Shown piece by piece: positions 23,301 to 38,300 of a DNA stretch of 64,000 nucleotides. The notes under the pieces were generated by a model that had not been told where the DNA came from, searched no databases, and saw nothing but the letters and a program-made list of their open reading frames with translations. The stretch's first letter is position 1. Every line of letters starts with the position of its first letter. The DNA comes from Acanthopleura granulata (taxonomy: Eukaryota; Mollusca; Polyplacophora; Chitonida; Chitonidae), in NCBI GenBank assembly GCA_016165875.1, contig JABBOT010000080.1:38374146-38438145 (forward strand), read 5' to 3'. The translations under genes and the position numbers were made by a program.

Positions 23301-26300
23301 GAAAGCGTTCCTTCCTGCGGCCACAAGCCTTTGTCATCAGTTTTAATGTATACTTTTCGTATTGGCCTATAGTCTCTCTGCAGTGTAACTTCTTTACCTA
23401 TTTGTGACATAGGTGCATATTTAGTACCGTACTCCAGAGTAAGTTTTCAAATTCAACAGCGGATAGTTTTAGTCGTTGAGAACCAAAGAGAAACCTGTCC
23501 CGGTAACGGACAAATCGATTAAAAGCCGTATCCGTACCAGTCAAATCTGAGTTTGAATCAACAACTCCGTTTTTCCTTTACTGGGCAAAACCTGTTAGGC
23601 GGCGAAGCCAAACCTGTACTTGACAGTTAAACGAGATTCATGTTGTTCATGTTATGTTATAAAAACTGGTAATGAAATAAACGCTAGTGTGAGCCATTTA
23701 ACTTGCATGTCAGATATCTGCCAAGGATTTGGCATTTCGCCAATTCTAGTTTATTCATACGCCATTGGTCCTTGTTTTTTTTTTTTTTTTAATTTTGTAA
23801 AAGCGAGGTATTTGGAGTGGTTCGGTTAACAGTTAAGAGTGTGTCGAAAGACCGAAAACTGCACATTGATGATTCAACCCATCCAATGCCGGAAACACAG
23901 ATTTAAGTGTAAAAGTCGCTTGCCAAATCAGTAAATCGATGAAACCTTTTAGAATAACTCACCAGATCGCATGATATGGATTTTCACGACTTGGTGTGAA
24001 GAAAGCGCGAAAATCATCGACGTTACTTCATAGACTGTGTGAAGTAAGCTCGTCTCTATTTGGATTGTACAGAGCAATTTATTGATTACCCCGAGTAATG
24101 AGCACACGGCCACACCCAATCAGCCAGCCATACAGCTGCGGAGAAACACTCAGTTTTGGAGCGAAAGTCTTTGCATGTATATGTTGCATATGCATTACTA
24201 AAAATAAATTGATTCCAAATCGATTTAATTGATTGTTTTTTAGGCATTTTTTTCACAGGATTTCAGCTAATTGATATCCGTGCCGGCATTTAGAAATGGT
24301 TATCAAATGCACAAAAACAAGTTTTCATGTAACAGTCCTACGATATACCTCAAACCTGAACTGAATAAATTGAATCTGTGGGGTTTCACGATGGGTTGGA
24401 TTAACCCAGTAACAGTTTTTCAACTATAATATCTACGTTGACGTGTCACCTGATAACCGCGGAGAAATAGAACAAACAACACTTCCAACAGTTTCGCATA
24501 ACGTGATCAGGGTTTTAATAGGTAATAATCAATAAATGATTAATTAAATCGACTAATTCATCTATAATTTATTATTTGGATCATTCATTAACTCAATGTT
24601 ACTGGGATTCAGCTTATCGGCGAATATATCAATGTATCATAACATCCTTCCATAAATCAGTGAATCCATTCAGCTGTGTGAAAAAACTGCAAGAACATAT
24701 CGGTTACGGATGAAATGCTTTGATAACATCACGCTGTGTTTTATACGTAGTGCATTGAAAGGAATGGCCGGCGCAGGAGGTTAAAGGGCTGGCTCTTTGT
24801 AACTGACAGGCTCTTGATCAATGAGAACCTAGCTCTTTTTGGTTAAACTGTGGCTTTAAGTCAGGAGGTTTAATTATCAGGCATTCCGGTGTTCTCCGCC
24901 TATAAACCTGACCGATGTAATATAGGCTAATATGTAGGCCAATATAAAAAAAATCTTGGCTATAGGGCTAAACATCCCACCAATCAAATACATAAATAAA
25001 TGAAAGAACAATGAATATCAAAGCATTTAGTTAAGACTTGGAACATCTTTTTCTCATGTGAACAGATTCAGAGTTATTCTCAGCTGTTACGTGAGTATAA
25101 AGATCACGTGAACTTCATCGCCTGTGGAGAAGAAGGGAAGCCAACGGAAATGACAGGAAAGCGACACGCACCGGGAAGTAACTCCAGCACGGAAAGCACG
25201 AGAAGTCACCCTTTACGGAAACCTCGGAAGTTTCAAAAACAGATCTATAGTTGTAAGTGATTCCTGACTATGACGAGAAAGCACGGGGGGTAGTGAATTT
25301 AAATTACTTAAAAGTTAATAAAGTCTATATATAGCTTTCTTGCCGAAATGGCTTATGTAGATGGAGAGCTGCATAGTGGACGCTGGTAAACATGGCGGTG
25401 AACTTAGCTGTTCAACTATCTGTTGTTGATCGAATATTCTAGAGCAAGTGTAATGACTTAGCGTTCAATAAAAACTGTTTACAGTTAAACCATGATTTTC
25501 TTTTAGGTATATAGTTATCCGCCACAACTTAACAATGGGCCAATGTTTGTTCTCCATGCGGTGCGTCCACGCTCCATTTTGTCTCTTCTGCCTTTCTTCT
25601 ACCTAAACTTGACCCGCCCAATTTCGTTAGCTTTCGTAAACTTTGACAATGGATATGAAAGAAAAAGTTTTAATTGTAAAATCAGGAAATCATTTGTGCT
25701 TGTCGACATTGGTGGCTACGTTTCCTGAAGTAGTGGCATTCCAAATTCAAATTCCTTGTTTCATTGTTCGATCCAAGTTTGGTCATTTAACGAAATTGGC
25801 CTAAGGCATAGGTATTTTTGAAATTCTCAGGGAATTTCGTACGCGCTGTAACTCCCTTCATCTTTTTGTGATGCTGTAGTAACCATTCTTACACCCCAAT
25901 CTTCCCCTAAAGAGTGATAAGTCTGGCAAATAATTCCCCCGTCCTGAATTTGTCTGAATTTGTATGTAATTTTTAAACACATTTCTTCAGCTTCAGAGGC
26001 CACTCATTCTCGGACTGACATGTCGATAGAAGCAAGCCCCGCCCACGTGGACACACCCTTCCCGCGAACTGGGAAACCATTGGCCTCCATTCCACAAGGG
26101 AAGAGGCAGGGCGCAAACAGTTCTAAACTGAATAGCAAACAACATGAAACTGTGAGGCTAAATATTCATGGAAGGCGGAAAGGTAAAGATATGAACCTTG
26201 TATATTTAGTTTTGTCTTTTCGTAAGGTATTTAAAGAGAAAATGTTTGGCGACATGCGGCTCGTTAAACTAGTTTTAGTGGGTTGATATACATCTGTCTG

Positions 26301-29300
26301 TGATCAAGTTTTAGCCATTCTATTTTACATTTCTAGCTGAAACGAGCAGTTTTTTGGATTGAGGGCCTGGGATGATGTTGCTCTTTTTCCTTGTTCTTCG
26401 TGGTGTACATTTTTGAACTGTGCTTGCGTTGGTGGTTGTGTCACTCATGTGTTCTTGTTTTATTTGCAGAATTTTACCCACCTACAGTTTTCGATTCAGA
26501 CGATGACGGTGCTAAACCCGACAAAGTTTTAAAACTAGACTGGGTGTATCCTTTCTCTTCAGTTTTTAGTGACATGACATGAGTTTCCCCATACAAAATT
26601 TGATGTTTCGTGAAAATAATTCAGTGTCAAGATTAACGCTATTTGCTCTCCTGACACAGCAAATAAACCTGTCCTTAATCCATGCATCCTGTGTTACAAT
26701 ACATATACTTATATTTTTGATTACGCTCTGTGGAGTGAAATTTTGTATCGGTTGGCCTGTTGTGCACAGTAATATATCTAATTAGTAAATGCCATTTGCT
26801 TTATTTAGCTGAGGGAAAATTACTACAAAATAACGCGAGGATAACATGACCTTGACTTTCATAGCTATGGTTACAGAGGCAAAGACGCCCGCTGTAATCT
26901 CTTTGTCATCCCCACTTCTGGTGAACTGCTTTACTTCGTCGGAGCCGTGGCTGTACTGTACGACAGACAAAAGGAAACACAGCGTCATTACTGTGGACAT
27001 AGTGAGGATATAACCAGGTAATCTTACCCTGAAATCACAGAACTCGTTGTTTATTCTCCAGTTAGTGCATTATGCTTATTTTCAAAAATCCTGACTATAC
27101 AGATCAATTAATTACTTGGGAAGCAGAACTAAATGAAATGAAAAGCAGTTAAATACATCTGACCAAAATGACGTAAGCCTAGGAACTTCACTTTCATGCA
27201 AAAGAGTCTTCTGTATTGGAGCCTACTTTTCAATATCTCTGATTTAATTTGATCCGTCGGGCTACAAGGCAAAGTGTCCAGTTAATTCAGTTCAAAGCTT
27301 ACAAGCGAAAGCTCAGTCCACAGTACATGCTCCTGTAAAGCACTGTTTAAAGTCCAAATTTAATTGCCCTTCTAAAGCATGGCTCTGCATCCCGGAAAAC
27401 GGCTGGTGGCCTCTGGACAACTCGCTGGCAAAACATCCGATTCCGCCGTAAGTATATAGCATGACACTAGTCTGTGTGTTTTGGGATCGACTGATTAATT
27501 GATTGTTAACACACAGGAGTTTTTCACTGTCAGCTTTATGGGTGAAGGAAACCGAAGTAACCACCGACCATCGACCATTGGCAAAGTACTGAGGATTTCC
27601 CACGTGTGACACACCAATCACACCATACTGGTGGAGGACATATCATGTGGCCTTTAAATTACAAACGCCGGACTGCACAAACGGAATACAGTGAAAGCTA
27701 CCAACCTTTCAGAAACGACATTTATAATAACGGTGCAGGAATCTGGTACTCCAAGTCACCACTTATACGACAAAATTTCGAAGAAAAGACAGCTGTCATG
27801 TATCTGGCAGACGGCTCCAGCAGACCGCAGCAACGACACTTTGAGCTAGGTTCACGATTCGCCGCCAGAAATACTAAGAGGCGAACGTCGGTATAAACAG
27901 ATAGCAGCGTATATCTCCTTTAGCCTTTTCTCATCAACCTCCAGGAAAGCCTGCCTTGGATTCTAAACATGAACAGATGCTCGAATATGTAAGTGAACTG
28001 TACAGCAAGGAGCGTGTAGGATTCAATGCAGGCACACGGCTCATGCAGTATGCACCAAACGAGAGAGGCTAAGCCATTAATGTTTACACAGTCGTTCCAC
28101 TGAAGAACATATAGTTTCGCTGATTTATGTGTACTGGAAACAAGAGCTTAACTACTTGCATATCATATTTAACAAGTCAGGGGAAAGTTGTACAAGGCTA
28201 ATTAAGGTGGTTAGCCTGCAGATTGAGTGCGTGCACTTTTGTGGGTATAACGGGTGTGAGAAAAAGGGAGATAACACTGACTTTATTCAGAACTGTGTAG
28301 TCCGGATTCATTCAGTGATTTCATCCAGGTGAACAATATCCTTGTTGTTCGGATTGTCTTTTAGCAAGAACCCCACCCTGTCCCTTCCAAAAACCAGCGT
28401 GATCTCTCGAGACGGCTGCATGAAATGCACAAAAGCTCAAATGCACAAAAGCTCAAATGCACAATGGCTAGTACATCGCGCAAAAAGCTCGATGTCGTCG
28501 GCTTCAGCTCAGTCAAGACGTTAAATGAATTACCGAGTTTAAATGACAGGATGTCAAAAAATTTTCTCAATAGACAGATAAACCAATAGACCGACAGACG
28601 AACAGAACCTGTCGCAGCTTAAAGAGCAGACTGATTAATCAGTTTTTGTAGCTGTGAGTAACATAGTCCAAACATTTATGTATTACTCCTTAGACGTTTA
28701 AAATCGATATAGACAGGCGCAAAACTCATTTTCAGAATAAACATCGCAACAGCTAATTGCTAAATTGGCCCCAGGATGATGAAGCTGTCGTAGACTTAAG
28801 TCATACTTATTATCGCAATTCAGAGAAAATTCTAGGCGTATTCGTCAAACAGGCGCGTTGGATATATTTTCTGTACCTCTAAGGAGTCATGGATGCAAGC
28901 GCCGGCCGATAGCAACGCTTGTCAGCAATGTACGAGTCAGTAACTTTTCTGGGTGTTATTTTCCAAAGAATTTCAATGATTCAACTGCTAACGACAACAT
29001 GTAAAAAGATTCATCGTAGCATCTTTTGATAAAATTAAATTGAGAACCCTTGCAAATTGAATCGAATATGACTGTGAAAATCTGGTGTGTGTTGGCCGAG
29101 GCACCGATATTATATCAAGAAAAGTTGTCCGCAGTGGTTTTCATTGTGATAAATTGGTGTATTTTCGTTTCAAAGACTGATATTTCTCGTTGATGTCATG
29201 AAACATTTTGAGGCAGAACAAAATTACGCGGGCAATAGTGCCGTGGGAAGACTACGATACAACTTCCCACAATCAAATTCGATTGGTAAAAATCATCTCG

Positions 29301-32300
29301 GAGTTTTGAGCATGTTAAATTTTTGAGTATGGCGTTAACACCGTTCAGAGACAAAATCCCAGTATATGTCCATTAGATAACTTCAAAGGTTGTGCCTCCC
29401 AGTCTTTCAAATCACTGAGCCGATAAACTATTCCCTAATGTTAATTTCTGTTATCGTTTTGTATCTGACTAAAATGCATTCGGGTATGCTATAGAAAGAG
29501 TTATCAGGAACTGGGACCAATTTGGCAAAGCATACCTTAAAGAAGACGCAGCCAATCAATAATACGCGGTAGTAAAAGAAAGCCCAAGACGTTTGCTTAT
29601 CAGTGATATAAAATTCAAATTTTTCTGTCATGTCTGTTGTTAGAAAAACACGTTTAAAGTTATGCGTTATATAGGAAACACACCTTCCATTTCGGTGCAG
29701 ACATTGCTTCAGGCTGTGCCACCATTAGCCAATCAAAACGCTTTTTACCAAGGGCCATTGAAAAGTCAGTGACGTATGGGACGCACCATATCCTTTTTTT
29801 CTCATTGTGAACAAATGTTAATACCACAGTGGATTTATGGTGATTTCTAACTAATGAAAAGCACACAAATTAATATTCAGGTGTAAACATTTGACATTAA
29901 ACTTATTTCATTTGACTAATAGTAATTTTTTAAGTTTTTCGCTTACTGTCTCTCTACCACATCCTAAATTTCTGATGTGTTTGTAAGGAAAGAAAAAAGT
30001 TTTATATTTTTGCGAAAATACCATAGATATGTGCAAGGAAAACAGCGTGGCCGACTGTTTGAGAACTCGGTCTGCGGTCTCGTCCTCGATTTAGGGCTGT
30101 GAGGAGTTTGAGGAGCGTTGTGGTTCTCTAAGTACGTCATGCTCATTAACACCAAGCATGTTTCATGAAACTGGCCCCTGAACTTATATGGGTGGTCTCC
30201 GCCATAAAACTAGCAGCCATCGCATGAGTGGAAACGTTTTGACTATGATGTTTCTCACTGGCAAATTCTACAAAAAAGTAGGCCTAATACATGTTTTTGA
30301 GACAACTGTGTGTAATAAAAGGTTTCAAGAGCTGAGCCATAGAGGTTCACAAGAGAATTTTAACGAAATATGACTTTCTGTTAACAGACAGTTTACTCTA
30401 GATGGGGTTTTCCGAGTTAAGTGAATGCGGAGAGAAGCTGTTATCAATCATTCAGTCAGTTTGTCGTCATTTTTTACTTCAGTCTCATGTGCGGATCTGG
30501 GACACGATATCGCTGAGTACGTACTCTGTCATCGGTCTGGGCGTGTTTCAGGCTGGCATCAGTTCCGTGTCCTTCTCTGTTCAGGTAACCTTACATCCAG
30601 GATGCCTATCAACAGCGCTATTTCGCATTCTATATAAACAATATAGGCTCCTGTTTAAGAAGATTATTTGATTTAGTGGCATTTTACGCTTTATCACAGA
30701 ATATTACATGTATATGACGGCGGTCAGATTTATAGGTTTATAGGAAACCTTACAATCTTCATAATACAAAAGACCAGAGCAGCGACGACAGGGTTTTATT
30801 CTAACTGTTCATGTAAGTGTTGAAAAAGCACTATGGCGTGTTACAGCACTACGGCTTACATGTAAAGCCGACTGCTTCGCTCGCCTAATGCTTTGAGCGT
30901 CCTTCTTGGGGTCGAGAGATCGATCAAGTGTCTTTAAAATGGTACTTTGCTTGGCGCCTAGCACTGGGATGGTAGAGCAAGGAAACAAACTGGTTGGTCT
31001 GGTGACAATATAATGTGACTGGGTAGGGTGTCATGGTGTCGTCGGCATGATCCAGAGGGCAGCACTTTGGCGGCACGGACTCGTCCTGCCACAAGAAAAC
31101 AAAACATACATATACATTCTAAAGACCCCTCGTCGTCATATAAACTGAAATATTGTTGAGTACGAAAGCAAAACTAAAGGATACATACATTAAGCATACA
31201 TGTAAAGACCAGGACTGGTTTTGAACCAGCTACATTGTTGTTCAATGTACATCCGGGTTCCTATTATATCTGTGTAATGTGTCATGCCTTATAAACATAC
31301 CATTATAAAATTAAAGTATTCAGCATATTCGATTGATCAAAGCCATTTTCAGCATTTTACTGTAAACTGTGACGTTGGTTCTGTATCACTTTCCATTTTA
31401 AATGAAAGCCCATTTGAGGCCTCTTTGCATTACGATTTCACAGTTTCTTTCCTTAAAAATTGTTATGGGAATTGCCTTTATTTTTCCTATCGCCAGAGTC
31501 AAGGGGATTTTGTTTTGGTTGTGGATGACGGCGAGAAGCACACATTGAGTGTCTGGGACTGGCAGAACTCCAAGCAGGCCGCGAAGACCACCGTAAGTGT
31601 ACCGTGTGGTTTTGTATACTAAGTTTACCATAAGTGGGCGGTGTGGCTTTGTCTAAGTGTACGCTAAAACCACCAGAAGTGTGCCGTGTGGTTTTGTTTG
31701 AGTATACGCAAATACCACTGAAAGTGTGCCTTGTGGCTTTGCCAGGGCATACGCAGAGATCACTACAAGTGTACTGTGTGATTGTGTTAAGTGTACGCAA
31801 AGACCGCTGCATGTGTGTCAGGTGGTTTTGTACACACAAACATTACGTTAAGTGCGCCGTGTGTTTTGTTCGGGCATAAGTAAAGACCACCGTATGTCTG
31901 CTGTGTGGATTTGTCTGAATATATTTATGTGTAGTTCTCTTGATGATAACATTCTCCCCACCTTGCAAGAGTCAGTAATAAGCCTCTTACCAAGGTTTGG
32001 TATTGCTAATTTAGACATTATTTTTGAACAGAAAATGGATTTTACTGAAAGTAAGATATTTATAAAAAAAATGGATCAAAAGATTTGCTATATACATATG
32101 TATATTGTTAAAAATGAGGGTTCTGAGAACCAAATTGTTGAATCAATTATGGGGAAGTATAAAACCTCAAATTTGTCTTTGCTTTCCACTGATAGAGGGT
32201 TAGGTCCGTACATGTTTGTACTGTTCATACCCACAGTATCACCTTTTACGCAAATGGTGTTTTATGGAATTGCATTTATGCATCATTGATATTATTGATT

Positions 32301-35300
32301 TTAATGTGCCAATGTCATTGAATAAGTTGACAAGAGTAAGGAAAATAATATACTTACATATACGCGTATAATAAACTGATTCTGTTAAAGCCTGGGATTC
32401 GTCTCACTCGCTAGTTCGGCTGAGGTTTTAAGTCGGGAAGTATGTCAAGTACTTACTCTGGGTTCACCACTTTCTTCTACCCGCGCGTCTGACCGCGGAA
32501 GGATGTGAAAACTTGCATTGAACAACAAGCAAATAAATATTGTGCCTAATACTTTGCAAAATATGTTAATTATTTATCTTCTGCCTTGGATATGATATTT
32601 TATCTGGTTTGTACGGCTACAGAGGTTCAGAAGGCAGCACTGATAACTGTGTGTATATGATAATGTATAATCTTTCCCTGAAATATTTAATAATCGAAGA
32701 TAAAAAATGTTTGTTTTTTTTGTATATCAGTGTCTTTCAAGAAAAATGCACTTTTCATTTTCACCGGAAATTGTCGCTTGTTTCACTGTATCACAAATGC
32801 TTCACTGGTTGTATTTCTCGTTTCTTGCGCACAACATAGCTGGCGTACAACGTCAAATTTTCAATATATGGAGTGAGTATTCGTATGTATGGTGTACCTA
32901 CATATCTGTCCCCTGTCTACATGAGCGGGAAAACCACTGTGTTATGCTCTGGATAGTCAACATTACCTTCCTGTGGACCTTCTCCTGTTTCCTTCTATGA
33001 ACATAATATGCTACACTCCTCATGTCAGAATGAAACCAATCAATGTACAGCGTCAGAAATCATTAATGTACATAATATCGTGACATTGTCTGTGGTTAGC
33101 GAAGTTATATTGTCTACAAATCTTCTACACTGTGGATTCTTAACCTCACTCTGATCCGTCCTACCAGTTTCCGCATGACATCTGTGCATGGCGCCACCCT
33201 TTACTCATCTTCCTTGTGCGTGATCGATTTTTTTTTGCCCTTGTACAATACTTATGGATTTTGGGGAGCATTTCGTTCAGTTGACCTAATTTCAGGTACA
33301 ACACAAACATGCACGTAACGCTCAAATTTAACACCTTATTTAATGTACTGACGTTCTTATTTAAATAAAATTGGAAGGCTGTCAAGATTCTTGAATGTTC
33401 TCAGGAAAATATTCAGATTCATATAAACGGGTTGGACAGATTGAATGTTTTTTCTTCCTCTCCTGAAGTTTGTGTTTATGTCGAAAGCAACTCGGCGTCA
33501 AAAATGCCGATGAAATAAATATTATAGGACAATATTATAGTATGGTTCATAGCAAACTTTTTAAGAAAACCATATGTTTAACACATACTCATTTCATCAC
33601 CTTCAACCAATTCCAAATGACACTTAGTTTTATATTTACACAGAAATTTAAAAAAAAAATTCTGGTTCGCATCCATGTCATGTTTATTTCTGTACGACTC
33701 TCAGAGTCATTCGACACCTCATGAGCGTAGCGATCTCTAGTTACCTCTCACTAACCACGGCCGTAAATTGCATAAGATATGCCATAACTAAGGGTGCAAA
33801 TGGATGAAGGCTTAGTGGGTAAAACCAGTCAGTATTCTTTTCCTTGCAGACGACAACTGACATGGTAGTATGGGGCCGATTTCACAACCTGAACGACAGC
33901 ATTCTAGTGACGTACGGCAAACGTCACATCTACTTCTGGCGTCTGGTATGGACGTCACGTCAAGAGATGGAGGGGAGAATCATAAGGGACAAGGAGAGTG
34001 GCATATTCAGGGTATGTTAGCTTTCCGTTAGCTGAACCAACTCTCCAAGGAATCTTATTCTTAATGCGATCAGAACAATGACTATTTTGCTGAATTACAA
34101 TAAAACAGATAACATCGTTCGAAAACGAAGAAGCTTTTTTGACGCTTAGTTATATGTTGGGACATACATCTTGAAAATATTTTGTTATTAATTAAGGCAC
34201 TAATATCTGATCTTAGCCCGTTGAACAATATCACGTTTATGTTTTTAAATGTTAGAACTAGATGTGCTTATTCAACGTACACCAACCATTTGCTTTCTGG
34301 AATAACCATTAACGCATTTTATATTCAGGATGATATTCCTAAATTTGTGACGTCACTGGCATTTTCCCCTCTGGGCGACGTGGTTGTTGGTGATTCTAAC
34401 GGAAACATCACCGTGTGGAGTCGAGACGAAACAGACGCCTTCAGAATAAACCACGCATGTTCAGACCACACCAGAAACGCTCACAAGGTATTTAGATTGT
34501 CCACTACCAAGACTTGGTACATACCGCACGGAGTTCTAAAAAACTGCAACACCGGCTTCGTGATAACTGGTCAAACAAAGTTACCTCTGAGTAAAGACAT
34601 GCTCAACAGGTGTATTAAGAAATTATTGCCCTAAATATATATTTTAATGAAAGTTGTTTCAGATGTAAGGATAACTGACTTTTAACGCCGTGCTTTGAAA
34701 TAGTTGAAGAGTTTTTACGTTGGCATGTTTCAGAAAAGCGTTTTCTCCTTGTGTTTCCTGGAAGACGGAACTCTTCTGTCAGGTGGAGGTAGTGAAATAA
34801 AAACTTGGGATTCGGAGAACTATTATAGGATGATAAAAGAACGAGCGGTGAGTCCAAAGTAGTAATGTGCATGGACTCATTCTAGCAGTCTCAAGCATAG
34901 GCCATTCCATGCATGAAAGGCTGTAGTCAAATAAATTGATATAAACAACGTTTTTCACCATTTCTATGTTTTGAATCTCTGTTGGTCCCCAGAGGCCTAC
35001 TCTTAGGTATAGGCTGTGTTGGATCGTAGATCTTCACTTAGATGTTGCTCCTGTTCATATATGCATATAAATATATGTGGTATTTACTTGTATACGTTAT
35101 GTACTTGTGATACTCATCTGTATATATCTTTGGAGGCGGGTTTTAACGTACTTATTTATAGTTTTATCTGCCTATGGCAAACTTATTGAAGTTGACTTTA
35201 CCAGGAAATTTTTCACTAAGAAGGTGGACAGGGTGTATGTAAACTAAATATAGGATATACAATAGCAGATAAACGCATTTTATCACTGCCTTAATCGTTC

Positions 35301-38300
35301 CCCATCAAATTATTTAACCACAGTTACCAGATAGCGCTGGGTACATACGGACGCTAGTGCCCTTATCTGAGAGCGACGCCGAGGGGCCCCTGTACATCGG
35401 CACCACTAAGAACTTCGTGCTGGAAGGTTCGCTGCAGCACAAATTCAAGTTTGTCATCCAGGTGGGTGCTCAGATAGCTAGCTCGGAGTAAACTGCGACA
35501 GAGTGTTGAAAACGAGCAGTGTTGTACCGTATTTTCTTCCAGTGTAGAGATCATTGATGACGTTGAGCTACGTTGACAATGTTACCGCACAGAAGGTTAT
35601 CAAGAGCACCAAACAAGAAACACATAGAACTAATTACCATGTGATAGTGACTTGGGAAATAATGAAGATTTAATGCATATAATGTATTGCTGGTCTATCC
35701 ATTTTCAATGGAAAATGGCCTACACCTCCATGCTAGCAACCACTAAATTGTGATGACATCATAAGCAACCATTTCGCCGCTACATATAAATAATACTGAC
35801 AACGATACCCGGCACTGGTGTGAATATTTCTGCCAACGAGTGAATAATGAATATTACATATAGTGATACCGCCGTCATGGTTGTTTCCAGGGACATAGTG
35901 ACAAGCTTTGGGCGTTGGCTGTTCATCCAAAGGACTCGTGTTTCTTCACGGCTGGGTTTGACATGCAGGTGTGCAGATGGTCCACCATCACGCACACGGT
36001 GGCCTGGAGAATGCAGGTGGAGGTAGATACATGTACAACTGTGGGCACTTAATTCTAATCAATATCTCATCCATAAAAGGAGATATCGACATCGGGATAA
36101 ATCTTCTATCGGCAACTTTCACAGAAAATTGTATTTCAGATTTCTTGTACCTTTGTTTTAAGCAGAGGCTGTTTATAGGTTACGGAAAAGGGTACAATGC
36201 TTTCACTAAACTTTTGGGATTACAACACTGGAAAAACGTCTACAATTATCAACATTAAAGACAAAAGAAGCTAAGTTATTGTGGGACTATTTCTTGTTAC
36301 TGTCATTCTGTGGCTGTTTTACTTCCGGTTTTGTGTCAAGTACTTGGCAACATGTGGTCCTCCACCCGTAAACTTGACCAAAAACCTGACCATATACTTG
36401 TCATATATATTCATTAAAGATTCAAGAGTGCGAAGTGAAATAAATCAATACATTTTTGGTTCTGATGTCTGTGCAACCATTATAATCGTCTTTACAATTA
36501 AGATTAAAAGCATTGCTGAGACATTCTACATTGTATGTATATAGTCTATACTCAAATTTACGCTTACCATTGTAGAAACCTTGTGTATCCATGACAACCG
36601 ACCCGACTGGTAAACTTCTCGTCGTTGGCACAATGGACGGAAAATTGGTCGCGATGAGTGCCGGAAATGGGTCCAACATCTCTATCACCCAAGTCAGCCT
36701 GGATAAGATCACAGTCATAAAATTTTCTCCAAGTAAGTGTTTTAGATCCCTGCAAACAAATATTCTACAGAATTCCATAGCATTTTGAATAGAATTCGTA
36801 TATGCTATATAAATTCTTTGAATCCGGCGAACATATATAAAGTTGTATGGAGCTACCGCCAGTCCAAAAGGACACTGATCCTGTTCAGTAGAAAACTCGG
36901 TTAGCCGTAAAGGACACTAATATAGTTCTAAAGAACACTACAAAGCTCTATTAAAAGAACATGGAGAAAGTCCCAAAGAACATTTGACTGTACTTTAGCG
37001 CATCATGTTAGTCCTATAGAACTGATAAGATGCATAAAACTGCCAGACAAGTTGGAATTACAGGACACGCAACATGTGTATGTAATTCGAAGTCCTAAAT
37101 ATTCCTCATACTAACATAGTCAGCATGTTATGTACATTACATACCTATATACCTATATTGTTTTTAAGTCAAGCAAGGGTACAATTTCTCAACTTCAGAC
37201 TTAGCTTTCATGGTCTCCAAAATCCGTTGTGTTAAATACATGCTTGCATACTTGGTTTATCCGTAATATTAAGAGTGCAATAAGTTTACCCACCCTGGAG
37301 GTGAAATTTACAGGAAGCTCATGGTTTTTTATACTGGGATATCTAAGTTCCTCTCGGCTCCTTTGGGGTAAGAACCGCCCAAACTTTTCTTGACGGGACT
37401 TATAAATAGCCAGAAGGATATAAAACTAATGCATTCAGTCTACATTTATTCTTTTCCTCAAAGAACAAGTTCAGGCCGCCTCGACAGCCTGGTAGCTAGA
37501 ACGACCACATCGAGGTCGGGAAATCCCGGTTCATTCCTGGGTTGGGTCATACCAAAAACTTTAAAAAGGCCACTCGCCTGCCACAGGAAGGCAAACTATA
37601 TGTAAATACTAAGGGTCTCTCGTGGTCATATGACAAATAAATTATGAAGTACGACCTAAGCATACGTACATACACACATACACACACACATACACACGGA
37701 CATACCAAAGGACAAGCTCTATAGGACTTTTTTTTTATTGAACCATTTCTTTAGGAAGCATCCTGTACAACGAAGTTGTAGGAATTGGCACCACTGTTCT
37801 TTAAGAATCCCCTAGACATCCCGATAGGAATTCTATATAATGTCCGATAGAATTTCTATGGGACATTTTTATTGACATTACTTATTGGGTATATGAGAGA
37901 GTTGTGGTTGTTTCTTTTGAGTTCTGTAAGGTTTCCTCTAACCATTATCCAGACCCTCGACATTTTTATCAGTTGCGGATCAAATAAATAAATAAATAAA
38001 TAAAATAAACTCTCCAATTAAGATAAATAAATAAAGAACGGTAGCTTATGTTGTCAGGTATGTAGAGAAGACCTTTTTTGACAAATCCAGCAGTGAGGAA
38101 AATGTATCGCTTTATGTGTGCTACTGTGTTGGCAGTAGGACTAAGACATTTCCGGGAGGAAATTGCCTCAAAGGCAGCCGCAAACATTGGCACACATTGT
38201 TGTGTTATTGGTTCTTTTATTCATAGTTAAACAAGAGCACAGATGAATGGATGGGTCGGCCTGATCGACCTGAGCTGATAGCCTGCTGAATTGGGGAATC

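Noticed and set aside
27606..27896. 96-codon open frame
   Set aside because: It overlaps a dispersed repeat inside a DCX-EMAP intron and shows no recognisable domain.
31852..32289. 145-codon open frame in an intron
   Set aside because: It starts inside a minisatellite, runs through AT-rich sequence, and has no splice or homology support.
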